5,616 nucleotides of DNA from an uncultured Collinsella sp. (GTDB taxonomy: Bacteria > Actinomycetota > Coriobacteriia > Coriobacteriales > Coriobacteriaceae), in assembly GCA_902491415.1 (NCBI GenBank), contig CABUHP010000123.1, positions 1 to 5,616 on the forward strand. The letters are read 5' to 3'. The position numbers and the translations under genes were made by a program. The notes below the pieces were generated by a model, which was given only the letters and a program-made list of their open reading frames with translations, was not told the DNA's origin and ran no database searches. Below are positions 1 to 5,616 of the stretch, one piece after another; within the stretch, counting starts at the first letter, position 1; each line of letters starts with the position of its first letter.

Positions 1-1494
1 CGCGCGCCCCGGTCGTCACCGTCATGGGCCACGTCGACCATGGCAAGACGTCGCTGCTCGACGCCATCCGTCACACCGGCGTTGCTGCCGGCGAGGCGGG
101 CGGCATTACGCAGGCCATCGGCGCTTCGCAGGTCATGATCAACGACCGCAAGATCACCTTCATCGATACCCCGGGCCACGCCACCTTTACGGCTATGCGT
201 GCCCGTGGCGCCAAGGTGACCGACATCGTCATTCTGATCGTGGCTGCCGACGACGGCGGCATGCCCCAGACCGTCGAGTCGATCAACCACGCCAAGGCCC
301 ATCGTCGTCGCCGTCAACAAGATCGATAAGCCGGGCGCCAACCCCGACCGTGTGCGTCAGGAGCTCACCGAGTACGGAGTCATCCCCGAGGAGTGGGGCG
401 GACAGAACATGTTCGTCAACATCTCGGCTAAGCAGAAGATCGGTATCGACGAACTTCTGGAGACCGTGCTGCTCCAGGCCGACGTGCTCGAGCTCAAGGC
501 CAACCCGGACACCTTTGCCTCCGGCAACGTCCTCGAGGCCAAGCTCGACAAGGGCCGCGGCTCGGTCGCTACCGTGCTCGTGACCCGCGGTACCCTGCAC
601 GTGGGCGATACGCTGGTCGCCGGCCTTACCTACGGCCGCGTCCGCGCCATGCTCGACCCCAAGGGACGCGCCGTCACCGAGGCCGGTCCCTCCGACGCCG
701 TCGAGATCCTGGGCCTGCAGTCCGTGCCCAACGCCGGTGACGAGTTCCGCGTGTTCGAGGACGAGCGCGAGGCTCGCGCCCTTGCCGACGAGCGTTCGCT
801 CAAGGCCCGTATCGAGGAGCAGAGCCGCGTCAAGCACGTCACGCTCGAGAACCTCTTCGAGACCATTGCCGACGCCGAGGTCAAGGAGCTCAACCTGATC
901 ATCAAGGCCGACGTCCAGGGCTCCATCGAGGCCCTTCAGGACTCGCTCGACAAGATGGATCAGTCCGAGGTTCGCATCAACACGATCCACTCTGCCGTTG
1001 GCGCCATCAACGAGACCGACGTCGTCCTGGCCGACGCCTCCAACGCCATCATCATCGGCTTTGGCGTCCGTCCCGACGGTAAGGCCCGCTCCGCCGCCGA
1101 GCGCGAGGGCGTCGAGATCCGTTGCTACGACGTCATCTACAAGTGCCTCGAGGAGCTCGACGCCGCCCGTATCGGCATGCTCAAGCCCACCGAGGTCGAG
1201 GTCTCCACGGGTACCGCGACCGTCCTGGACACCTTCAAGGTGCCCAAAGTCGGTATCGCCGCCGGCGTCCGCGTCGAAGAGGGCGAGATCGCCGCGACCG
1301 ATTCCGTGCGTCTGGTGCGCGACGGCATCGTGGTCTTCAACGGTAAGATCGCCTCGATGCGCCACTACAAGGACGAGGCCAAGAGCCTCAAGAGCGGTTC
1401 CGAGGGCGGCATTGGCCTGGAGAACTTCCAGGACATCAAGCCCGGCGACCAGATCGAGGGTTACCGTATCGACCAGGTTGCCCGTACCGAGTAG
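1..1494 (+). CDS. infB: Translation initiation factor IF-2, 5'-partial and frameshifted
   Basis: IF-2 is the cytoplasmic GTPase that brings fMet-tRNA to the 30S subunit and promotes subunit joining. The window opens inside the gene; the N-terminal region lies upstream. The first frame (codons from position 3) shows G1 GHVDHGKT at 27-50, the switch I stretch GGITQ at 99-113 and G3 DTPGH at 165-179. After AKA (291-299) this frame gives a basic nonsense tail and stops at 327-329. The protein resumes in a different frame from 298-301 with IVVAVNKID (G4 NKID 316-327), G5 SAK (424-432), beta-barrel domain II ([14 protein letters not shown]), domain III, and the C-terminal fMet-tRNA-binding domain, ending at TAG 1492-1494. 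Compared with the family, about four residues (x-x-V-P) are lost at the junction, which fits an 11-nt deletion. IF-2 is essential, so a sequence or assembly error is likelier than a true pseudogene. Identity is certain; integrity is not. Confidence 0.95.
297..301 (+). other. infB: Frameshift junction in infB (apparent 11-nt deletion)
   Basis: Upstream, the frame reads H-A-K-A, ending at GCC 297-299. Downstream, the IF-2 frame reads (P)-I-V-V-A-V-N-K from CCC 298-300. The family normally has about three further residues between that Ala and Pro. The observed GGCCCATC can be explained by loss of 11 nt between two short GCC direct repeats (an expected GCC-nn-GTGCCC arrangement), or by an equivalent consensus error. 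Skipping one base would restore the frame but would still lack these residues, so this does not look like programmed frameshifting. The repeat-mediated route is inference. Confidence 0.85.
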
Positions 1495-1499
1495 GGGGT
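1493..1499 (+). promoter_or_regulatory. Ribosome binding site of rbfA
   Basis: The purine-rich AGGGGGT overlaps the infB stop codon (TAG 1492-1494) and lies 6 nt before the rbfA ATG at 1506. It fixes the rbfA start and suggests that ribosomes finishing infB can reinitiate on rbfA. Confidence 0.75.
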
Positions 1500-1505
1500 A
1501 GCGCT

Positions 1506-1916
1506 ATGAAGCAAACGCAGGCAACCCGCCGTCTGGGCGAGCAGCTTCGCGAGAAGCTCGGTTATATCCTGCTCTTTGAGGTTTCCGATCCGCGTCTCGA
1601 CCTGGTTACTTTGACCGCGGTCGAGGTCGCGGTGGACCGTTCGTTCGCGCGTGTGTACGTGTCGTGCGATGCGAGCCGCTACGACGAGGTCATGGAGGCG
1701 CTCGCAAGCGCCAAGGGCCGTATTCGCAGCCTGTTGGCTCGCTCGCTCGATTGGCGTGTCACGCCCGAGCTCGATTTTCGCATCGATCGCTCGACCGATG
1801 AGGCCGAGCGCATCACGCGTGCGCTGGAAAACGTTCCCGCCACGCTTGCGATCGAAAAGGACGAGGACGGCTATCCGATAGCGGATGCCGCCCAGGAGGC
1901 AGCTTTAGATGACTAA
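1506..1916 (+). CDS. rbfA: 30S ribosome-binding factor RbfA
   Basis: RbfA is a small KH-like protein that binds the immature 30S subunit and helps 16S rRNA 5'-end maturation and late assembly. The 136-residue product has the family hallmarks in order: a basic N-terminal helix (RRLGEQLREKLG, residues 8-19), SDPR at 27-30, a beta strand with the V-x-V-x-x-D pattern around 39-44, an AKG at 69-71 matching the conserved A/S-x-G kink of the KH-like fold, and R-V-T-P-E-L-D-F at 84-91. The length is typical. An acidic tail (about 117-136) is probably disordered, and its codons also contain the ribosome binding site of nrnA. The gene starts 11 nt after infB behind a clear Shine-Dalgarno and overlaps nrnA by 8 nt. 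Linkage to infB is the classic arrangement. No oddities seen. Confidence 0.95.
   Translation: MKQTQATRRLGEQLREKLGYILLFEVSDPRLDLVTLTAVEVAVDRSFARVYVSCDASRYDEVMEALASAKGRIRSLLARSLDWRVTPELDFRIDRSTDEAERITRALENVPATLAIEKDEDGYPIADAAQEAALDD
1894..1899 (+). promoter_or_regulatory. Ribosome binding site of nrnA
   Basis: A perfect AGGAGG lies inside the last codons of rbfA, 9 nt before the nrnA ATG at 1909. It supports that start and the 8-nt overlap with rbfA. Confidence 0.8.
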
Positions 1917-2952
1917 TTCCGCCGACCTCGCCTCGTGCGAGTCTGCAGATATTCAGCGACGCATCCTCGAGCTCATCGAGGGTGCGTCCTCCATTGCGAT
2001 TTCGGGACACACTTCTCCCGATGGCGATGCCTTGGGCTCCGTATTGGGTCTGGGCCTTTCGCTCATGAAGTTTTTTCCCAACAAGGACATTGCGCTGCTG
2101 CTGGCAGACGATGACCCGGTTCCGCGCATCTACCGCTTTATGGAAGGCTCCGATCGTCTGGTGCCGGCATCTGCGTACGCCGGCAATCCGGACCTGTTCA
2201 TCTCGGTGGACGTACCGGTCGTCGAACGCCTCAATAATTCCGCCGAGGTGCTTCGTCGCTCCAAGCATGTGGTGTGCTTCGATCATCATCCGGCGCGCGA
2301 GGAGTTTGCCGAGCTCAGTCTGAGGCGCGTCGATGCCGCGGCCTGCGCCATGATCATCGACCGTTTCTTGGACAATTGCGGCATTGTCGCACGTGATGGC
2401 GTCGCGACCTGCTTGCTGTGCGGCTTGGTGACCGATACCGGCCGTTTTCAGTACCAAAACGCCGATGCCGCCGCGTTCCATGCGGCCTCGCGCCTGGTGG
2501 CGCACGGTGCCGATCCGGCGCGCGTTGCGCTCGAGGTCTATCAGAGCATGCGCGTTGAGTTTTTGCACCTCAAGTCCATTGTCATGGGTCGCATTAAGAC
2601 GGTCGCGCATGGGCGCGTGGCGTATAGCTATGCCTACCAGAGCGACCTTGAGGCCTGCGGTGTCACCTCGGACGAGTGCGACGGCCTGGTCGATGTGGTG
2701 CGTTCGGTGATGGGCGTCGAGGTTTGCATGTTCTTAAAGGGCATTGAGGGCGATACCAAGGTGCGTGGCAACCTGCGCTCCAAGGGCGACCTCGATGTGT
2801 CCGAGATTGCTGCCAACTTTGGCGGTGGCGGGCATCATGCTGCCGCCGGTTTCTCCAACAACGGAACGATTCGCGAGACGCTCGCCGTGGCACTTCCCAT
2901 GCTGGCCGAGCTGGTGGGGGAGGATCCCGCTTCGGTGACCGTCGAGCTCTAA
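1909..2952 (+). CDS. nrnA: DHH/DHHA1 phosphoesterase, NrnA-type oligoribonuclease / pAp phosphatase
   Basis: NrnA-family enzymes are cytoplasmic, metal-dependent phosphoesterases that degrade very short RNAs left by other RNases and, in many members, dephosphorylate 3'-phosphoadenosine 5'-phosphate. The 347-residue product contains the complete DHH-domain set: H34-x3-D38-G-D40 (motif I, PDGDALGS), D101 (motif II, SVDVP), D125-H126-H127 (motif III, the name-giving DHH), and D176 in VTDTGRF (motif IV). The C-terminal DHHA1 substrate-binding domain ends with GGGGHHAAAGF at 305-315. All metal ligands are present, so it should be active. The length fits stand-alone NrnA. The gene overlaps rbfA by 8 nt and precedes truB by 15 nt, its common position in Gram-positive genomes. 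Whether it prefers nanoRNA, pAp or a cyclic-dinucleotide product cannot be told from sequence: the membrane and PAS/GGDEF segments of GdpP-type proteins are absent. Confidence 0.93.
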   Translation: MTNSADLASCESADIQRRILELIEGASSIAISGHTSPDGDALGSVLGLGLSLMKFFPNKDIALLLADDDPVPRIYRFMEGSDRLVPASAYAGNPDLFISVDVPVVERLNNSAEVLRRSKHVVCFDHHPAREEFAELSLRRVDAAACAMIIDRFLDNCGIVARDGVATCLLCGLVTDTGRFQYQNADAAAFHAASRLVAHGADPARVALEVYQSMRVEFLHLKSIVMGRIKTVAHGRVAYSYAYQSDLEACGVTSDECDGLVDVVRSVMGVEVCMFLKGIEGDTKVRGNLRSKGDLDVSEIAANFGGGGHHAAAGFSNNGTIRETLAVALPMLAELVGEDPASVTVEL

Positions 2953-2967
2953 CTAATTGGATGGTAC

Positions 2968-3900
2968 ATGGCTCGTCGAACGCCTTCTCAATTGAATATG
3001 CTACTCGCCGTCGATAAGCCGGTGGGCTGCACGTCCCATGACGTGGTTTCGCAATGCCGACGCGCCCTCCATGAGCGGCGCGTCGGCCATGCCGGCACGC
3101 TCGACCCCATGGCATCCGGTGTCATGGTGGTGGGCGTGGGCCAGGCCACCCGTCTGCTGGGCATGCTAACCCTCGATACCAAAAGCTATGTCGCCGACAT
3201 TTCGTTTGGCGCCGAGACCAATACCGATGATGCGGAGGGCGAGGCGGTCCGCACGGTGGCTGTTGGCAACGAGCTCCGCGATCCTGCCTTTGCCCGTGAG
3301 CACTTGGCCGCCATGCTGGGTCCGCAGATGCAGGTGCCGCCGGCGTTTTCGGCTATCTCGGTCAATGGCGTTCGCGCCTACAAGTCTGCTCGCGAGGGCA
3401 ATGCGGTAGACTTGCCTCCGCGCCCCGTCGAGGTCTATGCCGCCGACCTGATCGCCGTGAGCGGCGAGGGCGATACGTGCGTCTGGACCGTGGCTTTTTC
3501 GGTAAGCAAGGGCACCTACATTCGCGCGCTCGCTCGCGATCTTGGTCGCGCCTGCGATAGTGCTGCGCATATTTCCGCGCTGCGCCGCACGGCTTCCGGT
3601 GTTGTTTCCATTGGCGCTTGTCATGCGGTCGAGGAGCTTTCTCCCGAGTCCGCGGCTGGCTTTGCCCTGGATCCCATTGCGGCCCTGGGCGCCACACGTG
3701 TTGACTTGCCGGGCAATCTTGCCGACGACCTGCTCTGCGGCCGACGCATTCCCGTTGAGCGTGCGCTTGCCGATTTCGATTCCTCGAAGGCGCCGTTTGC
3801 GTTGGTGCTCGATGGGGGACTCAAGGCGCTCGCCCGCATTGAGGGCGGCCGCTTTGTCATGGAGCACGTGTTTCCGCAGGCAGTCGGCGGTGTTCGATGA
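2968..3900 (+). CDS. truB: tRNA pseudouridine(55) synthase TruB
   Basis: TruB isomerises U55 in the T-loop of nearly all elongator tRNAs to pseudouridine and also acts as a tRNA-folding chaperone in the cytoplasm. The 310-residue product has the N-terminal LLAVDKPVGCTSHDVV (12-27), the catalytic motif GHAGTLDPMASGV (40-52) with D46 as the expected nucleophile, Y74 in KSYV matching the conserved active-site tyrosine, QVPPAFSA (122-129), and SKGTYIRALARDLG (180-193) with the conserved K-x-x-Y-I-R. The C-terminal tail carries CGRRIPV at 257-263, typical of the bacterial TruB extension. The length matches the family. The ATG at 2968 is chosen over M11 (ATG 2998), which has no upstream Shine-Dalgarno. 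The site before 2968 is itself weak (GGATGG, 2959-2964, very close), so expression may depend on coupling to nrnA. The stop codon overlaps the ribF start by 4 nt (ATGA). Confidence 0.95.
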   Translation: MARRTPSQLNMLLAVDKPVGCTSHDVVSQCRRALHERRVGHAGTLDPMASGVMVVGVGQATRLLGMLTLDTKSYVADISFGAETNTDDAEGEAVRTVAVGNELRDPAFAREHLAAMLGPQMQVPPAFSAISVNGVRAYKSAREGNAVDLPPRPVEVYAADLIAVSGEGDTCVWTVAFSVSKGTYIRALARDLGRACDSAAHISALRRTASGVVSIGACHAVEELSPESAAGFALDPIAALGATRVDLPGNLADDLLCGRRIPVERALADFDSSKAPFALVLDGGLKALARIEGGRFVMEHVFPQAVGGVR

Positions 3901-4904
3901 TGTTGTCCGCTCGCGAGCTCGCGCGTGTCTTTTTCGCGGGCGAGTCGGACGAGGCTCGCATCGTTGCTGCCGATACGTTTGATGAGTGTGAGCACTTGGG
4001 TGCCGCATCGATTGCCATTGGCGTGTTCGACGGCGTTCACCGTGGACACCAGGAACTCATCGAAGCGCTTGTCCGTGATGCCCGTGCCCATGGCTGTAAG
4101 GCGGTCGTGGTTACCTTCGATCCCGACCCGGACGTTGTGGTGAGCCCTTCGCCCGCTCAAAAATTGATGACGACGGCCGACCGTCTGCATGCCTTGGCTC
4201 AGACTGGGGTCGATACAGTGGTGGCCGTTCCCTTTACGCCTGAGGTTGCGGCACTCGACCATGTCGGTTTTCTCGCACTGCTGTCACGCGTAGTCGACAT
4301 TCGCTCGATTCGCGTTGGCAGTGACTTTAGGCTGGGTCGTGGCGGTGCTTCTGGTGTTGCCGAGATGCGCTCCTGGGGTTCCGAGCACGGCGTTGACGTG
4401 TATGGTCACGACCTGCTTTGCGAGGGCGGTGAGGCCATTTGCGCCACCCGCATCCGTCATGAGCTCGGACAGGGCCATGTGGAGCTTGCTGCTGAGTTAC
4501 TCGGCCGTCCGTATATGGTGCGCGGCGGTGTTATTCGCGGCCGTCACGAGGGTTCTGGCATGGGCTTTCCCACGGCAAACTTGCAGGTTCCCGACGGCAT
4601 TCAGGTGCCAGCCGATGGCGTGTATGAGGGTCTGGTGCTGGTCAATGACATCGTGTGGCCCGCTGCCGTTAACGTCGGACTGCCGCCGACGTATGCCGAC
4701 GATGCCGCTTCGGCGCATCTCGAGGCCAACTTAATTGGTTATACGGGCGACCTGTACGGCGCTTTCGTTTCGCTGGCGTTTACGCGCTGGCTGCGTCCCT
4801 CGCGTGTGTTCGATTCGCTGGATGAGTTGATCGCGACCGTCGAGGGTAATATCGAAGATATTCGTCACAACTTGGGCGATCAGGGGGTGAGCATCCGTGA
4901 TTAG
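3897..4904 (+). CDS. ribF: Bifunctional riboflavin kinase / FAD synthetase RibF
   Basis: RibF phosphorylates riboflavin to FMN and then adenylylates FMN to FAD. The 335-residue product has both modules. The N-terminal nucleotidyltransferase-like FAD synthetase shows GVFDGVHRGH (42-51, the HxGH motif), VTFDPDP (72-78), VGSDFRLGRGG (140-150) and the late ATRIR (183-187). The C-terminal flavokinase shows GRPYMVRGGVIRG (203-215), GMGFPTAN (221-228, the metal/ATP-binding PTAN), VNVGLPPTY (258-266), the presumed catalytic E276 in HLEAN, and GDLYG (284-288). The length is typical. The late FAD-synthetase motif, usually S-S-T-x-x-R, reads C-A-T-R-I-R here; the Thr and Arg are kept. Two adjacent ATGs (3897 and 3900) could serve as the start; the first gives a 4-nt ATGA overlap with truB, and a weak GGCGG at 3886-3890 precedes it. 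The gene overlaps dnaG by 8 nt. Confidence 0.95.
   Translation: MMLSARELARVFFAGESDEARIVAADTFDECEHLGAASIAIGVFDGVHRGHQELIEALVRDARAHGCKAVVVTFDPDPDVVVSPSPAQKLMTTADRLHALAQTGVDTVVAVPFTPEVAALDHVGFLALLSRVVDIRSIRVGSDFRLGRGGASGVAEMRSWGSEHGVDVYGHDLLCEGGEAICATRIRHELGQGHVELAAELLGRPYMVRGGVIRGRHEGSGMGFPTANLQVPDGIQVPADGVYEGLVLVNDIVWPAAVNVGLPPTYADDAASAHLEANLIGYTGDLYGAFVSLAFTRWLRPSRVFDSLDELIATVEGNIEDIRHNLGDQGVSIRD
4882..4890 (+). promoter_or_regulatory. Ribosome binding site of dnaG
   Basis: AGGGGGTGA lies within the last codons of ribF, 6 nt before the GTG at 4897. It is a strong Shine-Dalgarno and decides the dnaG start in favour of GTG over the nearby ATG at 4907, which is in another frame. Confidence 0.75.
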
Positions 4905-5616
4905 CGATGAGGAAAAAGACCAGGTACGCGCTGCGTCTGACTTGGTTGCCATCGTGCAGGAAACGGTTGAGCTCAAGCCCCACGGCCATGAGTTTTGGGG
5001 CTGCTGCCCCTTCCATGGCGAAAAGACGCCGTCCTTCCACATTATTCCCGCCACGCAGGTGTGGCATTGCTTTGGCTGCGGCGAGGGTGGCGACGTCTTC
5101 ACCTATATCATGAAGCGCGAGAACCTGAGCTTTCCCGAGTCAATCCGTTATTTGGCCGATCGCGCAGGTATTGAGCTGCACGACACCGGAGATCGCCGCG
5201 AGCGCGGTACTAAGCGTGCCCGCATCTACGATCTGTGCGCCGAGACCGCCCAGTTCTATCACACCATGCTTATGCGCGGTAAGGACGGCCGTCCGCGCGA
5301 GTACTTTGCCAGCCGCGGCATGGGCGGCGACGTCTGCCGCCGCTACTGTCTGGGCTTTGCGCCGGGCCGTAACGCGCTGGTGTCACACCTGTCCCAGGCG
5401 GGTTTTACCCCGCAGGAGATGATCGACGCCAATGTTGCCGTGAGCCGCGGGCGCGGGCAGCTTGCCGACCGCTTCTACGACCGTGTGATGTTCCCCATCT
5501 TTGACGAGCAGGGTCACAACATTGCCTTTGGCGGTCGCATTATGGGCGACGGCCAGCCTAAGTATCTCAACACCGCCGAGACGAGTGTGTTCCATAAAAA
5601 GCGAAACCTCTACGGC
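4897..5616 (+). CDS. dnaG: DNA primase DnaG, N-terminal part (3'-truncated by window end)
   Basis: DnaG synthesises the RNA primers for Okazaki fragments and for leading-strand start at the replication fork. The 240 visible codons begin at GTG 4897 (V/M-ISDEEKDQVR) and stay open to the window edge. The CHC2 zinc-binding domain is complete: C37-P-F-H40 and C58-F-G-C61, with FHGEKTPSF (39-47) and FGCGEGGDVF (59-68) matching the family closely. The start of the catalytic core follows, with YFASRGM (about residues 129-135) and the signature from RVMFPIFD (196-203) through AFGGR (210-214), G-x-PKYLN (219-225) and ET-x-VFHK (228-235) to NLYG (237-240). The TOPRIM metal site and the helicase-interacting C-terminus lie beyond the window. 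The start overlaps ribF by 8 nt with its own strong Shine-Dalgarno, so translation is probably coupled to ribF. The visible part looks intact. Confidence 0.95.
   Translation, partial: MISDEEKDQVRAASDLVAIVQETVELKPHGHEFWGCCPFHGEKTPSFHIIPATQVWHCFGCGEGGDVFTYIMKRENLSFPESIRYLADRAGIELHDTGDRRERGTKRARIYDLCAETAQFYHTMLMRGKDGRPREYFASRGMGGDVCRRYCLGFAPGRNALVSHLSQAGFTPQEMIDANVAVSRGRGQLADRFYDRVMFPIFDEQGHNIAFGGRIMGDGQPKYLNTAETSVFHKKRNLYG

Noticed and set aside
291..305. Programmed ribosomal frameshift in infB
   Set aside because: A +1 or -2 shift would still leave out three to four conserved residues in the GTPase core, there is no classic slippery heptamer, and IF-2 is not known to use frameshifting.
24..329. 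A separate small protein starting at ATG 24
   Set aside because: That ATG is the internal Met immediately before the IF-2 P-loop; the frame is open upstream (RAPVVTV) and is simply IF-2. The final dozen residues are frameshift nonsense.
283..1365. Long open frame of 360 codons on the minus strand, antisense to infB
   Set aside because: It lies exactly opposite conserved IF-2 sequence, encodes a low-complexity D/G/L/V-rich product, and is what strongly biased GAC/GTC/GAG codons produce on the complementary strand. No family or ribosome binding site is recognisable.
352..1494. A stand-alone 380-residue IF-2 C-terminal protein starting at GTG 352
   Set aside because: IF-2 sequence continues upstream in the same frame to about 298 (including NKID), and no Shine-Dalgarno precedes the GTG. 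It is part of the broken infB.
1813..2610. Minus-strand open frame of 265 codons across rbfA and nrnA
   Set aside because: It is antisense to two conserved genes, has no recognisable domain, and is best explained as a composition artefact.
2953..2967. Possible promoter or terminator between nrnA and truB
   Set aside because: The gap is only 15 nt, with no hairpin, T-run or promoter-like hexamer pair visible.
3166..4262. Minus-strand open frames opposite truB and ribF
   Set aside because: Basic, compositionally odd products opposite well-conserved genes; no motifs or start signals.
4907..5113. Small open frame starting at ATG 4907
   Set aside because: It is in a different frame from the unmistakable DnaG sequence beginning at GTG 4897 and has no similarity to a known protein.

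Overview
This is an ordinary but dense stretch of bacterial core genome. It is high in GC, entirely coding on the + strand, and carries six consecutive genes: infB (5' end outside the window) - rbfA - nrnA - truB - ribF - dnaG (3' end outside the window). The base composition, the protein sequences (especially IF-2 and DnaG) and the infB-rbfA-nrnA-truB-ribF order suggest a high-GC Gram-positive. A member of the Coriobacteriia such as Collinsella or a relative is my best guess, at moderate confidence and from memory of family sequences only.

Layout: positions 1-1494 encode the C-terminal half of translation initiation factor IF-2, starting just before the P-loop of the GTPase domain. The reading frame breaks near 300. 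The protein runs in one frame up to about 299 and resumes in another frame from 298-301, with about four family residues missing, as expected for an 11-nt deletion. rbfA (1506-1916) encodes a 30S maturation factor. nrnA (1909-2952) encodes a DHH/DHHA1 phosphoesterase. truB (2968-3900) encodes the tRNA U55 pseudouridine synthase. ribF (3897-4904) encodes the bifunctional riboflavin kinase/FAD synthetase. dnaG (4897-5616, running off the edge) encodes the replicative primase and starts at a GTG.

The junctions are +11, -8, +15, -4 and -8 nt, with no space for an internal terminator or a conventional promoter, so the six genes are very probably co-transcribed and partly translationally coupled. 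Functionally the block joins translation initiation (IF-2), small-subunit maturation (RbfA), turnover of very short RNAs and pAp (NrnA), tRNA T-loop modification (TruB), flavin cofactor synthesis (RibF) and replication priming (DnaG). No RNA gene, mobile element, CRISPR array or repeat was seen, and no gene-free stretch exceeds 15 bases.

I found no undescribed system. The points most worth checking are the broken frame in the essential gene infB, substitutions in otherwise conserved IF-2 positions (including the fMet-tRNA pocket), and the coupling of dnaG directly to ribF.
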